DNA of 64,000 bases from Halohasta salina (GTDB lineage Archaea; Halobacteriota; Halobacteria; Halobacteriales; Haloferacaceae), in the NCBI RefSeq assembly GCF_024178165.1, contig NZ_JAMZIE010000003.1, positions 186,001 to 250,000 on the forward strand, given 5' to 3'. Within the stretch, counting starts at the first letter, position 1, and each line of letters begins with the position of its first letter. Of the stretch, positions 24,801 to 31,429 are shown piece by piece. The translations under genes were made by a program, and so were the position numbers. The notes below the pieces were generated by a model. That model did no database searches. It was given only the letters and a program-made list of their open reading frames with translations, and had not been told where the DNA came from.

Positions 24801-25039
24801 TTCATTCCTTCGGAATGCTTCGCTTCGCTCAGCATTCGCTCAGTCATTCACGTCCTGACGGGCCCCACGTCGCTTCGCTCCGTGGGACTCCGTCAGGAGA
24901 TTGTTACTGTCATAATACTGCTGTAGCGAGGTGTCCGTGTCAGTACTCGTTTTTGACTACGCTGGTGTCTGGGGTTCTGGTCTCCCAGTTCGAAGCCACC
25001 GATCTGGCGGTGTCGCTTCGGATCTCCTGTTGAGACCGT
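24801..25039. other. Structured 3' flank of tRNA-Arg
   Basis: No gene. The DNA is rich in hairpins built on TCGCTTCGCTC loops: one at about 24815-24837 (GAATGCT/AGCATTC) and a larger one at 24852-24899. The larger one's arms (TCCTGACGG/CCGTCAGGA) copy the tRNA acceptor and T-arm ends. Confidence 0.6.
24852..24899. repeat. Hairpin carrying copies of tRNA-Arg ends
   Basis: GTCCTGA at 24852-24858 equals the tRNA 5' end, and CTCCGTCAGGA at 24888-24898 equals tRNA positions at 24788-24798. An inner stem CCCACG/CGTGGG fills the middle. It may be a relic of integration at the tRNA or a structured terminator. Confidence 0.5.
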
Positions 25040-26215
25040 TTAGAGGCCGAAATAGGTTTCCGCCGCCGCTTGCACGGCGTCGACATCGCGCCGCGGAGCA
25101 TACACCCCGAGGGTCGTGTTTCGCCACTGTACGTCGACGAGATGCGACGGTGTCGGCGAGATGTCGGAGAACTCCTGTACCCCATCGGCCATCATGATGT
25201 GGACGTGTGCACGCTCCCCGTCGGGAAGCGAGGGCAGGTCCACGATGACCTGTTGTGGACTGACGCCGGCGTCGGCTGCGATCCGTGCTTCGATACTGGT
25301 CGGCTCCTCGTACTCGCGGGCGATTTCCGAGAGCGTCTCGCGGCCGATCGCGTTCTCGTTGACGTACAGCGCCCGTTTGTAGAGGTTCCGGTTCGCGATT
25401 CGGGTATACAACTGCGAATCCGTCTTCGCCGGGATACTTTCGTGGCCCTCGTGCTCCAACAGGCGCGTATGGAGTTGGTAGTCGTCCCACGTGAGAACGT
25501 CTTCGGCCGTGTATTCGGTCTCGTCGAGGAACTCGGTCACCGCCCGCCGAAGCATCGCCTCGGCGATACGCGTGGCATGGTGTCCGGCGATGGTCTTCAG
25601 CATCCTGAGTCGGGCCGAGAACATGTCCTCGATCGCCTGGACGGCCTTCTTGTCGAAGACGATCCGGTCGTCGTGTGTCCGGGCGAACTTGACGATCGTC
25701 CGGACGTCGACGCTGCTGTTCCGAAACCCGGTCCGACGTGCATCCCGTTGCAGATAGTCGAGTCGGTCGGCGTCGATAGCGCCGGCAACGAGATCGTACT
25801 TCGTGTCCCCGTGAATGATGTCGATGACGAACTCGGCGTCCGGGGCGTACAGGTCGTCGAGTTCGCGGATGATCCGTTCGGACTGCCGTTCGTGCTCGAA
25901 TCCCAGTCGCTCCTCGATAACCTCCTCCAAGGCATGGGAGAACGGCGAGTGACCGACGTCGTGGAGGAGTCCCGCAATCCGGTATGCTTGGATCGTCTCC
26001 TCGGGAAGGCCCAACGACTCGGCCAGCTCGCCGGCGAGATGCATCACCCCCAGTGAGTGTTCGAACCGGGAGTGTGTGGCGCTCGGATACACCGCGTCCG
26101 ACAGTCCGAGGTGGGCAACCCGACGCAGTCGTTGGACCGCTGGAGCGCTTATCACGTCCAGTTCCATCTCGTCGACGGTGATGAACCCATAGAGCGGATC
26201 GCGGATGTTCTTCAT
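25040..26215 (-). CDS. HD-domain phosphohydrolase (SAMHD1/dGTPase-like)
   Basis: A 391-residue metal-dependent phosphohydrolase. The family start KNIRDPLYGFI is present, then HSRFEHSLGVMHLA (metal His near 50), LLHDVGHSPFSHALE (the HD pair near 82-83), and AIDADRLDYLQRD (fourth metal Asp near 147). The C-terminal half (about 240-391) is the usual helical extension with no added domain. Related proteins hydrolyse dNTPs or bind nucleotides. I place the start at the ATG at 26215; an upstream in-frame ATG (26251) lies inside a palindrome that also carries the TATA-like sequence, so it is unlikely. Confidence 0.9.
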   Translation of the reverse strand: MKNIRDPLYGFITVDEMELDVISAPAVQRLRRVAHLGLSDAVYPSATHSRFEHSLGVMHLAGELAESLGLPEETIQAYRIAGLLHDVGHSPFSHALEEVIEERLGFEHERQSERIIRELDDLYAPDAEFVIDIIHGDTKYDLVAGAIDADRLDYLQRDARRTGFRNSSVDVRTIVKFARTHDDRIVFDKKAVQAIEDMFSARLRMLKTIAGHHATRIAEAMLRRAVTEFLDETEYTAEDVLTWDDYQLHTRLLEHEGHESIPAKTDSQLYTRIANRNLYKRALYVNENAIGRETLSEIAREYEEPTSIEARIAADAGVSPQQVIVDLPSLPDGERAHVHIMMADGVQEFSDISPTPSHLVDVQWRNTTLGVYAPRRDVDAVQAAAETYFGL

Positions 26216-26225
26216 ACACCGTCCT

Positions 26226-26251
26226 ATGTCGGTGTTGCTGTAAACCGACAT
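26226..26251. promoter_or_regulatory. Inverted repeat bracketing the HD-gene TATA region
   Basis: ATGTCGGT (26226-26233) and ACCGACAT (26244-26251) are perfect 8-bp arms around 10 bases. The minus-strand TTTACA at 26240-26245 is 25-30 bases before the gene start, so a bound regulator would block or position TBP. Confidence 0.45.
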
Positions 26252-26375
26252 CGGATGGCTGTCCCGTCGACCGGACCGACTGTTTCACTCGGGTCGACAA
26301 CGGTCCGGATCGTGGGCGAAGTCGCCACCCCGATTTCGCGTTCCGACGCCGCGCGAGCGGCGCAGTCGTCGACGC

Positions 26376-26834
26376 CTACCACGTCACGCCAGCGGCCAAC
26401 AGCCCGGCGTCGACGAGCAGGACGACGGCGACGCCCCCGGCGGCCAGCCAGAGCGACCGTGTCGACGCGATCGCGGCCTCGAGGTCCGCAACCGTCGACG
26501 CGCCACGGAGGCGTTTGCTACCCACCTCGACGAGCCCCGTCAGCACGAACCATAGCACCAACATCGCGACGACAAGCTGGCCGCGGCCGGTGCCGAACAG
26601 CGAGCCGACGGTGTACCCCGTCCCCGCCAGATGGCCGCCGGTCGCCACGAACACCAACGCACTGATGCGAGTCAGCCACGACAGCCTGTTGGAGATCGCC
26701 GTCATCGCGTCGGGGGAAATCGTGCCCGCGGTCGACGCCGGAAGTACCGCCCCGACGACGAACAGCACACTCCCCGTCCAGAGCCCGGCGAACAACACGT
26801 GTACCACCTGCATCACCGAATCGATCACTGACAT
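26376..26834 (-). CDS. CopD-like integral membrane protein
   Basis: A 152-residue protein with four predicted membrane helices (about 8-30, 52-72, 82-104 and 130-150). The first helix region VMQVVHVLFAGLWTGSVLFV matches the CopD/copper-resistance-D core, where the His and Trp are conserved. It may act in copper uptake or as a membrane redox carrier. It is about 20 kb from the copA module, so involvement in copper is only by family. Start at 26834: a TATA-like ATATAT lies 25-32 bases upstream; in-frame sequence further up is promoter DNA. Divergent from dpsA. Confidence 0.78.
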   Translation of the reverse strand: MSVIDSVMQVVHVLFAGLWTGSVLFVVGAVLPASTAGTISPDAMTAISNRLSWLTRISALVFVATGGHLAGTGYTVGSLFGTGRGQLVVAMLVLWFVLTGLVEVGSKRLRGASTVADLEAAIASTRSLWLAAGGVAVVLLVDAGLLAAGVTW

Positions 26835-26946
26835 GGCCGACGGTTGGACGACGGCCCCATATATTCCGTCGGTCGACGACGTATCGATACGGTATTTGGC
26901 AAACATATCTTTCCATATCCAAAAAAAGCGTTTTCACAGCGCCAAG

Positions 26947-26954
26947 ATTTAAGT
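26947..26954 (+). promoter_or_regulatory. TATA box of dpsA
   Basis: ATTTAAGT, 27-34 bases before the dpsA ATG at 26981, in an otherwise GC-rich stretch. Confidence 0.6.
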
Positions 26955-26980
26955 GGGTGGCGGACGAATGAATAGTTGTT

Positions 26981-27529
26981 ATGAGCGCCCAGAAGACCGT
27001 ACGACAACAGGCCGACAGCATCGAAGAGTCGGAGGCTCTCCGGCTCGACGAGGAGAAAGCCGAGCAGATCGTCGACGCGCTGAACACCGATCTCGCCAAC
27101 GCCTACGTGCTGTATCACCAGCTCAAAAAGCACCACTGGAACGTCGAGGGTGCGGAGTTCCTCGACATCCATGTCTTCCTTCAGGAGGCCTACGAGAACC
27201 TCGAAGAGGGCGCAGACGAGATCGCCGAACGCGCCCAAGCCATCGGCGGTGTCCCGGTTGCGGGGCCAACCAATCAGGAGGAACGCGCGACTATCGAGTT
27301 CGAGGGTGAGGACGTCTACGACATCCGCACCTCGCTGGCCAACGATATGGAGGCCTACGGCGACATGATCGAGGGGATGCGCGACCACATCCAGCTGGCG
27401 GCCAACCTCGGCGACCCGACGACCGAGCACCTGCTCAAGGAAGTCCTCGTCAAACTCGAAGAGGACGCCCACCACATCGAGCACTACCTCGAAGACGACA
27501 CGCTCGTCTTCGAATCGTCGACGCAGTAG
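26981..27529 (+). CDS. dpsA: DpsA, iron-storage ferritin-like protein
   Basis: A 182-residue haloarchaeal Dps: a dodecamer that stores ferric iron and protects DNA from oxidative damage. The four-helix bundle runs from about 25 to 172. The first ferroxidase helix carries YHQLKKHHWNVEGAEF (His near 50-51), then FLDIHVFLQEAYENLEEGADEIAER (Asp/Glu ligands near 62-80). Helices C and D follow (DMEAYGDMIEGMRDHIQL, LLKEVLVKLEEDAHHIEHYL). Length and the acidic N-terminal tail match Halobacterium DpsA. Monocistronic; converges on a small hypothetical gene. Confidence 0.96.
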   Translation: MSAQKTVRQQADSIEESEALRLDEEKAEQIVDALNTDLANAYVLYHQLKKHHWNVEGAEFLDIHVFLQEAYENLEEGADEIAERAQAIGGVPVAGPTNQEERATIEFEGEDVYDIRTSLANDMEAYGDMIEGMRDHIQLAANLGDPTTEHLLKEVLVKLEEDAHHIEHYLEDDTLVFESSTQ

Positions 27530-27543
27530 CCGGCGCGGACTCC

Positions 27544-27780
27544 CTACGATCCGGACCCCAGTTTCTTTCGAAGATCGTTCGCCGTGAGCGCGCCCTGCAC
27601 GACGTAGGAGACCCCGCTGTATTTCGGCGCGACCAGTGCCGTACCGAACAGCAGTGCCGCCCGCCGGGTATCGCCGCTCCGCTGGGCATGCCCCGCTTGG
27701 ACGAGCAGCGACGCGACGTTCAGCTTTTTCAAGTTGCTCTCGTCGAGGAGTTCTTGGACCGTGGGAGGCTGGTCGGTCAT
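27544..27780 (-). CDS. Small hypothetical protein
   Basis: A 78-residue protein: TVQELLDESNLKKLNVASLL, then GHAQRSGDTRRAALLFGTALVAPKYSGVSYV, with a basic C-terminus NDLRKKLGSGS. It looks helical and soluble, without metal-binding residues. No family recognised. The ATG at 27780 gives a protein with normal haloarchaeal codon use. It lies between convergent dpsA and the co-directional ABC-2 permease, 61 bases downstream of the latter. Confidence 0.6.
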   Translation of the reverse strand: MTDQPPTVQELLDESNLKKLNVASLLVQAGHAQRSGDTRRAALLFGTALVAPKYSGVSYVVQGALTANDLRKKLGSGS

Positions 27781-27841
27781 AACACCGTATGCGACGCGTC
27801 GACGAGCTAAAAACAGCGGCATTTCCTGCCGGTAGTGACTC

Positions 27842-28606
27842 TCAATCGGTTCGAGGAATGGCGTAGGCTCCGGCGACGAGGAACACGACCGCGAGCGCCG
27901 CGACAACCGCGAGGTCGCCGAGATACGGCTCGCCCGCCGCGGGCGCGTAGGTGATCGCCCGCACGCCACGGGCGAAGTAGGTCAGCGGCGACAGCGCGAC
28001 CAGCGGGCCGAACCACTCCGGCAGCTGTTCGAGCGTGATGAACGTATCCGAGAGGAAGAGCAAGGGCAGGGCGATGGTGTTGCTCGCGGCGATCACGCCG
28101 TCTTGGGTGTCGGCAACCCGGCCCAACACCGCGCCGAACCCACAGAACAGCAACACCGCCAACACGACGAACGGGACGAGCATGACCAGCGAGTTCGACA
28201 CCGCGATGGTGGCGTCGGTCAACAGCAACACGAGCCCGAGGATGAGCAGGCTGGCCAGCCCGATGATGGCGACGTTGACGATCGTGTGGGCCGCGAGCCA
28301 CTCCCCCCGGGTCAGCGGGGTGGTCGCCAGCTTCTCGAAGCGGTTGTCGTCGCGGTGGCGAGCGATCTCGCTGCCGACCCGCGACAGCGGCGTGAACAGC
28401 ACGACCGTCGCCAGATAGCCGGGGATGTAGTAGGCCGCCGGCTCCGCGAAGAGGCCGCCGTCGGTCGGCTGGGTCCGGACCAGCGCGCCGAAGATCACCA
28501 CGAGAATCACCGGGAAGAAGAACGTGAAGAACACCGCGGTCCGCCGCCGGAGGAAGGAGTGCCATGCGGCGACGGCCTCGGATCGAATCCGCCGGCTACG
28601 ACTCAT
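27842..28606 (-). CDS. ABC-2 type transporter permease
   Basis: A 254-residue membrane protein with six predicted helices in the ABC2_membrane arrangement: the amphipathic N-terminal segment IRSEAVAAWHSFLRRRTAVFFTFF, then helices near 25-45, 58-75, 100-150 (three), 170-195 and 225-250. The short loop ATTPLTRGEW is the family's contact with the ATPase. It is the export channel partner of the ATP-binding protein whose gene overlaps it by four bases. The substrate (drug, polysaccharide or lipid) is unknown. Confidence 0.9.
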   Translation of the reverse strand: MSRSRRIRSEAVAAWHSFLRRRTAVFFTFFFPVILVVIFGALVRTQPTDGGLFAEPAAYYIPGYLATVVLFTPLSRVGSEIARHRDDNRFEKLATTPLTRGEWLAAHTIVNVAIIGLASLLILGLVLLLTDATIAVSNSLVMLVPFVVLAVLLFCGFGAVLGRVADTQDGVIAASNTIALPLLFLSDTFITLEQLPEWFGPLVALSPLTYFARGVRAITYAPAAGEPYLGDLAVVAALAVVFLVAGAYAIPRTD

Positions 28607-29583
28607 CGGTCACCCCCCGCGACTGCGCCCTCGTCGGCCTCCTCGCTGGCCCCCTCGGTCAACGCGGTCGCGCCGGGCGTCGATACGCCTTCGAAGCGCT
28701 CGCCGGTGAGCTGGAGGTAGACGTCCTCCAAACTCGGTTCGGTCCACGTCAGCGAGTCGTAGCCGATATCCGCCGCCGCCAGCGCGCTGACCGCCTCGCC
28801 GATCTCGACCGGCGAGACGCCGTCGACGACGACCTCGTCGGCGGCCGCGGTCGCCGCGAAGCCGGCCTCGCGGAGGGGGTCGACCGCCGACTCGCTGGCG
28901 GCCGTACCGATGACGAGCCGGCTGCGGCCGCCGTGGTCGGCGATCAGGTCGGTGGGCGTGCCGACCGCGACGAGTTGGCCGTCCTGCAGCAGCCCCACAC
29001 GGTCCGACAGCCGCTGGACCTCGGCCATCGAGTGGCTGGTGAGCACGACGGTCGTCCCGCCGTCGGCCAGCGACTCCAGGAGCTCCCACAGTGCTCGCCG
29101 CCCGACGGGATCGATGCCGGTGGTCGGCTCGTCCAAAAAGAGCAGATCGGGGTCGTTGACCAACGCGGTGGCGACACAGACCCGGCGCTGTTGGCCGCCC
29201 GAGAGCGTCTCGTACCAGCTGTCGGCCGTCTCGGCCAGTCCCACGTCCGCGAGGACGGCATCGGTCTCGCGGGCCGAATCGTAGAGTCCGCCGTAGTAGT
29301 CGACCAACTCGCGGGCGGTGAGCCGCGCGGGCGGCGAAAACGACTGCGGGAGGAGTCCGATCCGGTCGGCGTCGACCGTCGTCGGCCCGCTGCCGAACAC
29401 CCGGATCTCGCCGTCGACCGGCGTCGTCCCGGTGAGTGCCCGTATCAGCGTGGTTTTGCCGGCCCCGTTCGGCCCGATCAGCCCGAACACCTCGCCTTCG
29501 GCCACCGTGAGGTCGACCCCGTCGAGGGCGACGGTGTCGCCGTAGCGCTTTGCGACGTCGGTGGCGACGACAGCCTCATCCAT
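28603..29583 (-). CDS. ABC-2 transporter ATP-binding protein
   Basis: A 326-residue ATPase with Walker A GPNGAGKTT at 37-45, Q-loop LLPQSF near 84, the signature LSGGQQRRV near 133, Walker B LLFLDEPTTGID near 154 and H-loop TSHSM near 189. The extra C-terminal region (about 225-326) is the usual DrrA-type extension. It energises the permease encoded immediately downstream with an ATGA overlap. DrrAB-like pairs export hydrophobic compounds, but the substrate cannot be inferred. Confidence 0.93.
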   Translation of the reverse strand: MDEAVVATDVAKRYGDTVALDGVDLTVAEGEVFGLIGPNGAGKTTLIRALTGTTPVDGEIRVFGSGPTTVDADRIGLLPQSFSPPARLTARELVDYYGGLYDSARETDAVLADVGLAETADSWYETLSGGQQRRVCVATALVNDPDLLFLDEPTTGIDPVGRRALWELLESLADGGTTVVLTSHSMAEVQRLSDRVGLLQDGQLVAVGTPTDLIADHGGRSRLVIGTAASESAVDPLREAGFAATAAADEVVVDGVSPVEIGEAVSALAAADIGYDSLTWTEPSLEDVYLQLTGERFEGVSTPGATALTEGASEEADEGAVAGGDR

Positions 29584-29686
29584 ACCCCATCTGGGGACGG
29601 TTTCGGCCTAAGAATTCCGCTTCGCCCGTCCGATCACCCCCTGAGAGCCGAACCAGCTATACTACTGGATTACAAAGGGGGGAGTG

Positions 29687-29785
29687 ATGGACCGTCGGGG
29701 GATCCTCTCTACTGTCGGCCTCGTCATGCTGATCGTCATCGTCGTGGCGATCAGCTTTACCGTCAGCCTCGCGATTTTCCTGTAG
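29687..29785 (+). CDS. 32-residue single-span membrane peptide
   Basis: MDRRGILSTVGLVMLIVIVV begins a 32-residue peptide with a basic N-terminus and one continuous hydrophobic helix ending in AIFL. Support: a TATA-like CTATACTA 23-30 bases before the ATG, and a purine-rich AAAGGGGGGAGTG just before it. Haloarchaea are known to encode many such small membrane proteins. No homolog is recognised. It is divergent from the ABC transporter pair. Confidence 0.55.
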   Translation: MDRRGILSTVGLVMLIVIVVAISFTVSLAIFL

Positions 29786-29952
29786 CTGCGGGTTCCCTCC
29801 GGGGCGGATCTCACAGTGCCGTCCATCGACCGACTCGTCGACCTGTGTTCCCACGTCCCTCACCAGTGGGGCGGCTCCGGGTTGTGTCGGCACCGTCAAA
29901 CCCACTGCGTCCCAGCCGAAAAGACTGTACGACCGCCCTGAAAGGTACGACT

Positions 29953-29965
29953 GTGGTACCGTGAC
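29953..29965. repeat. 13-bp direct repeat, left copy
   Basis: GTGGTACCGTGAC, identical to 30411-30423. The two copies bound a 458-base step holding a start-less frame and a zinc-finger gene. Confidence 0.6.
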
Positions 29966-30162
29966 CGATCGCGGGAATCGTCATCCCGCCGGACATCCGC
30001 CGCTCCGTCGACAGCCACGTCGCTGCCGAACATCTACGGGAAGCCGGCGGCTTCCTCCACTGTGCCCGCCGCGGGGACCGCCTCTATGCGACCCATCACG
30101 TCCCGCTGTCGAACGACTCGCCGACCCCCGAGCGCCCGTCGACCGGCAGCGACGCCCTCGTT
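29965..30162 (+). pseudogene. Start-less coding-like fragment
   Basis: About 66 codons reading PIAGIVIPPDIRRSVDSHVA..., with the codon bias of real genes here (mostly G/C in third positions). A TGA directly precedes the first codon and no alternative start is seen. The open frame continues antisense through the zinc-finger gene but loses its bias there. It is best read as the surviving middle of a disrupted gene; the family is not recognised. Confidence 0.35.
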
Positions 30163-30402
30163 TTATCGGTGGGTCTCTCCGTAACAATCACCGCCGACGG
30201 CGTATGGCTTCCCGAGCTTCCCACATCGAGGACACGTGACCGTTGTCGGGCTAACAACCCCTCCAGGATCCACGAAACCACGGTCTCTCAAGCAGTGATC
30301 GTGGATGTACGCGTTACAGTTGGAACAGTTCTGACCGTTACTACCTGTGACGTTGTCACCACACAACTCACATAGACTGCTTTCGGAGCTTACCATTCCC
30401 AT
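30163..30402 (-). CDS. Small C4-H-C3 (PHD/RING-CH-like) zinc-finger protein
   Basis: A 79-residue protein whose whole core is one zinc-binding domain. Ligands are Cys11, Cys14, Cys26, Cys29, His34, Cys37, Cys57 and Cys60, i.e. C-x2-C-x11-C-x2-C-x4-H-x2-C-x19-C-x2-C. This spacing is that of the cross-brace PHD or RING-CH finger of eukaryotes; the Trp usual before the seventh PHD ligand is absent. A final Cys73 lies in the tail. GC content and codon use are lower than in neighbours, which suggests transfer or relaxed selection. An ATG two codons in (30396) is an alternative start. The function is unknown. Confidence 0.75.
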   Translation of the reverse strand: MGMVSSESSLCELCGDNVTGSNGQNCSNCNAYIHDHCLRDRGFVDPGGVVSPTTVTCPRCGKLGKPYAVGGDCYGETHR

Positions 30403-30410
30403 TGTGCCCC

Positions 30411-30423
30411 GTGGTACCGTGAC
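30411..30423. repeat. 13-bp direct repeat, right copy
   Basis: GTGGTACCGTGAC, nine bases upstream of the zinc-finger start; identical to 29953-29965. Contains the palindrome CGGTACCG. Confidence 0.6.
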
Positions 30424-30586
30424 ACGCAGCTTTGTAACGCGGACCCTAGTAAATATTAATTATATTTGGGTTTCAGACACGGAATCTATTGAGTTCAACC
30501 GATAGTAAAGGTCCGCCTAACCCTCCGTTTCAGGCCTACAAACCTACCAGAACGGATGCGAGTTATGAACAGTCGACGTCGCCTGA

Positions 30587-31354
30587 CTACCGGAACCGCT
30601 CTTCCAGACAGACTTTGACGATCGATTTGGCGATCGCCGCCCCGCCCTGAATCGGATCGAGTTTGGTCTCGCCGGCCCGCTCGCCGTAGGCGATCGGCTC
30701 CTCGCGGATCTCGTAGCCCCGCATCAGGGGCCGAATGAGGAGTTCGGCCGATAGCCCGGTGTTTTCGGTCCACTCGATCGACTCAACCACTTCGCGCCGG
30801 TAGGCTCGCATGCCGGTCGTGGTGTCGTGGACCCGCGTCCCCATCAGCACGCTGGCGATCGCGGCGAAGGCCTGATTCCCGAAGCGGTTGAAGCCGGGCA
30901 TCGCCTCTGCGCCATGGTAGAGCCGGTCGCCGCTGACGACGTCCGCGCCGTTGTTGATCTCTTCGAGGAACTCCGGGAGCTGCTCCATCGGATAGGTGTC
31001 GTCACAGTCAGTTGTCACGACCACCGGGCGGTCGGGCGCACTGATCGCCGCGCTGACGGCGACGCCGTACCCCTGTGGCTCCTGTTCGATCACGCGTGCG
31101 CCGTGTTCGCGGGCGATTTCGGGGGTTCGGTCCGACGACCCGTCGACACAGACGACTTCGGCCTTCCCGTCGGTGACGTCCTGAATATCGGTAATGACCT
31201 TCGCAACCGCGGCCTCCTCGTTGTAGGTGCCCATCACGACGCTCAGGTCCTCGAACGTGTAGGGACCCATCTCTTCGGTCGACTCCTCGTCTACTGCCGC
31301 ACCGTTCGTCCGCGCGTCGACCCCCTCGGGGTCGCGCCCTGCAACCTTACTCAT
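30587..31354 (-). CDS. Family 2 glycosyltransferase (dolichyl-phosphate sugar synthase-like)
   Basis: A 255-residue GT-A fold enzyme of the DPM1/AglJ type. After a polar N-terminus (1-35) come SVVMGTYNEEAAVAKVI (nucleotide-sugar site), VCVDGSSDRTPEIA, and the metal-binding TTDCDDTYPMEQLPEFL near 117. The acceptor-side motifs are FNRFGNQAFAAI and TTGMRAYRREVVE. There is no C-terminal membrane domain, so it acts at the cytoplasmic membrane face, probably charging dolichol phosphate for N-glycosylation or lipid decoration. No agl cluster is nearby. Its promoter carries an iron-box-like palindrome directly beside the TATA box, which is unusual for this family. An ATG at residue 29 is an alternative start. 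Confidence 0.88.
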   Translation of the reverse strand: MSKVAGRDPEGVDARTNGAAVDEESTEEMGPYTFEDLSVVMGTYNEEAAVAKVITDIQDVTDGKAEVVCVDGSSDRTPEIAREHGARVIEQEPQGYGVAVSAAISAPDRPVVVTTDCDDTYPMEQLPEFLEEINNGADVVSGDRLYHGAEAMPGFNRFGNQAFAAIASVLMGTRVHDTTTGMRAYRREVVESIEWTENTGLSAELLIRPLMRGYEIREEPIAYGERAGETKLDPIQGGAAIAKSIVKVCLEERFR

Positions 31355-31376
31355 TACTGGCCGTTTCGGCTGCGAT

Positions 31377-31385
31377 GGTTTATAC
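31377..31385 (-). promoter_or_regulatory. TATA box of the glycosyltransferase gene
   Basis: GTATAAACC on the minus strand, 23-31 bases before the start at 31354; the iron-box-like palindrome is immediately upstream. Confidence 0.65.
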
Positions 31386-31403
31386 TTTTAGGTTTACCTA
31401 AAA
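31386..31403. promoter_or_regulatory. Iron-box-like palindrome (DtxR/IdeR type)
   Basis: TTTTAGG-TTTA-CCTAAAA, perfect 7-bp arms. The core TTAGG-N4-CCTAA matches the second copy at 33587-33600. It covers the BRE position next to the TATA box of the glycosyltransferase gene, where a bound protein would block TFB. Confidence 0.65.
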
Positions 31404-31429
31404 CAGTGTGTTTTGGACGACAGAACCAC

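Larger units (their letters stand above)
29786..30162. other. 377-base interval with coding-like remnant
   Basis: No intact gene. From 29965 to about 30162 one plus-strand frame has strong GC3 bias and reads like a haloarchaeal protein but has no start (a stop directly precedes it). A 13-bp sequence at 29953-29965 recurs at 30411-30423. Confidence 0.5.

Noticed and set aside
28564-29964. 466-codon plus-strand frame over the ABC transporter genes
   Set aside because: Antisense to Walker A/B-bearing ATPase; composition is Arg/Gly-rich by-product.
29961-30239. Frame starting with GTG inside the 13-bp repeat
   Set aside because: Arg/Pro-rich, poor codon bias; the neighbouring frame at 29965 has the coding bias instead.
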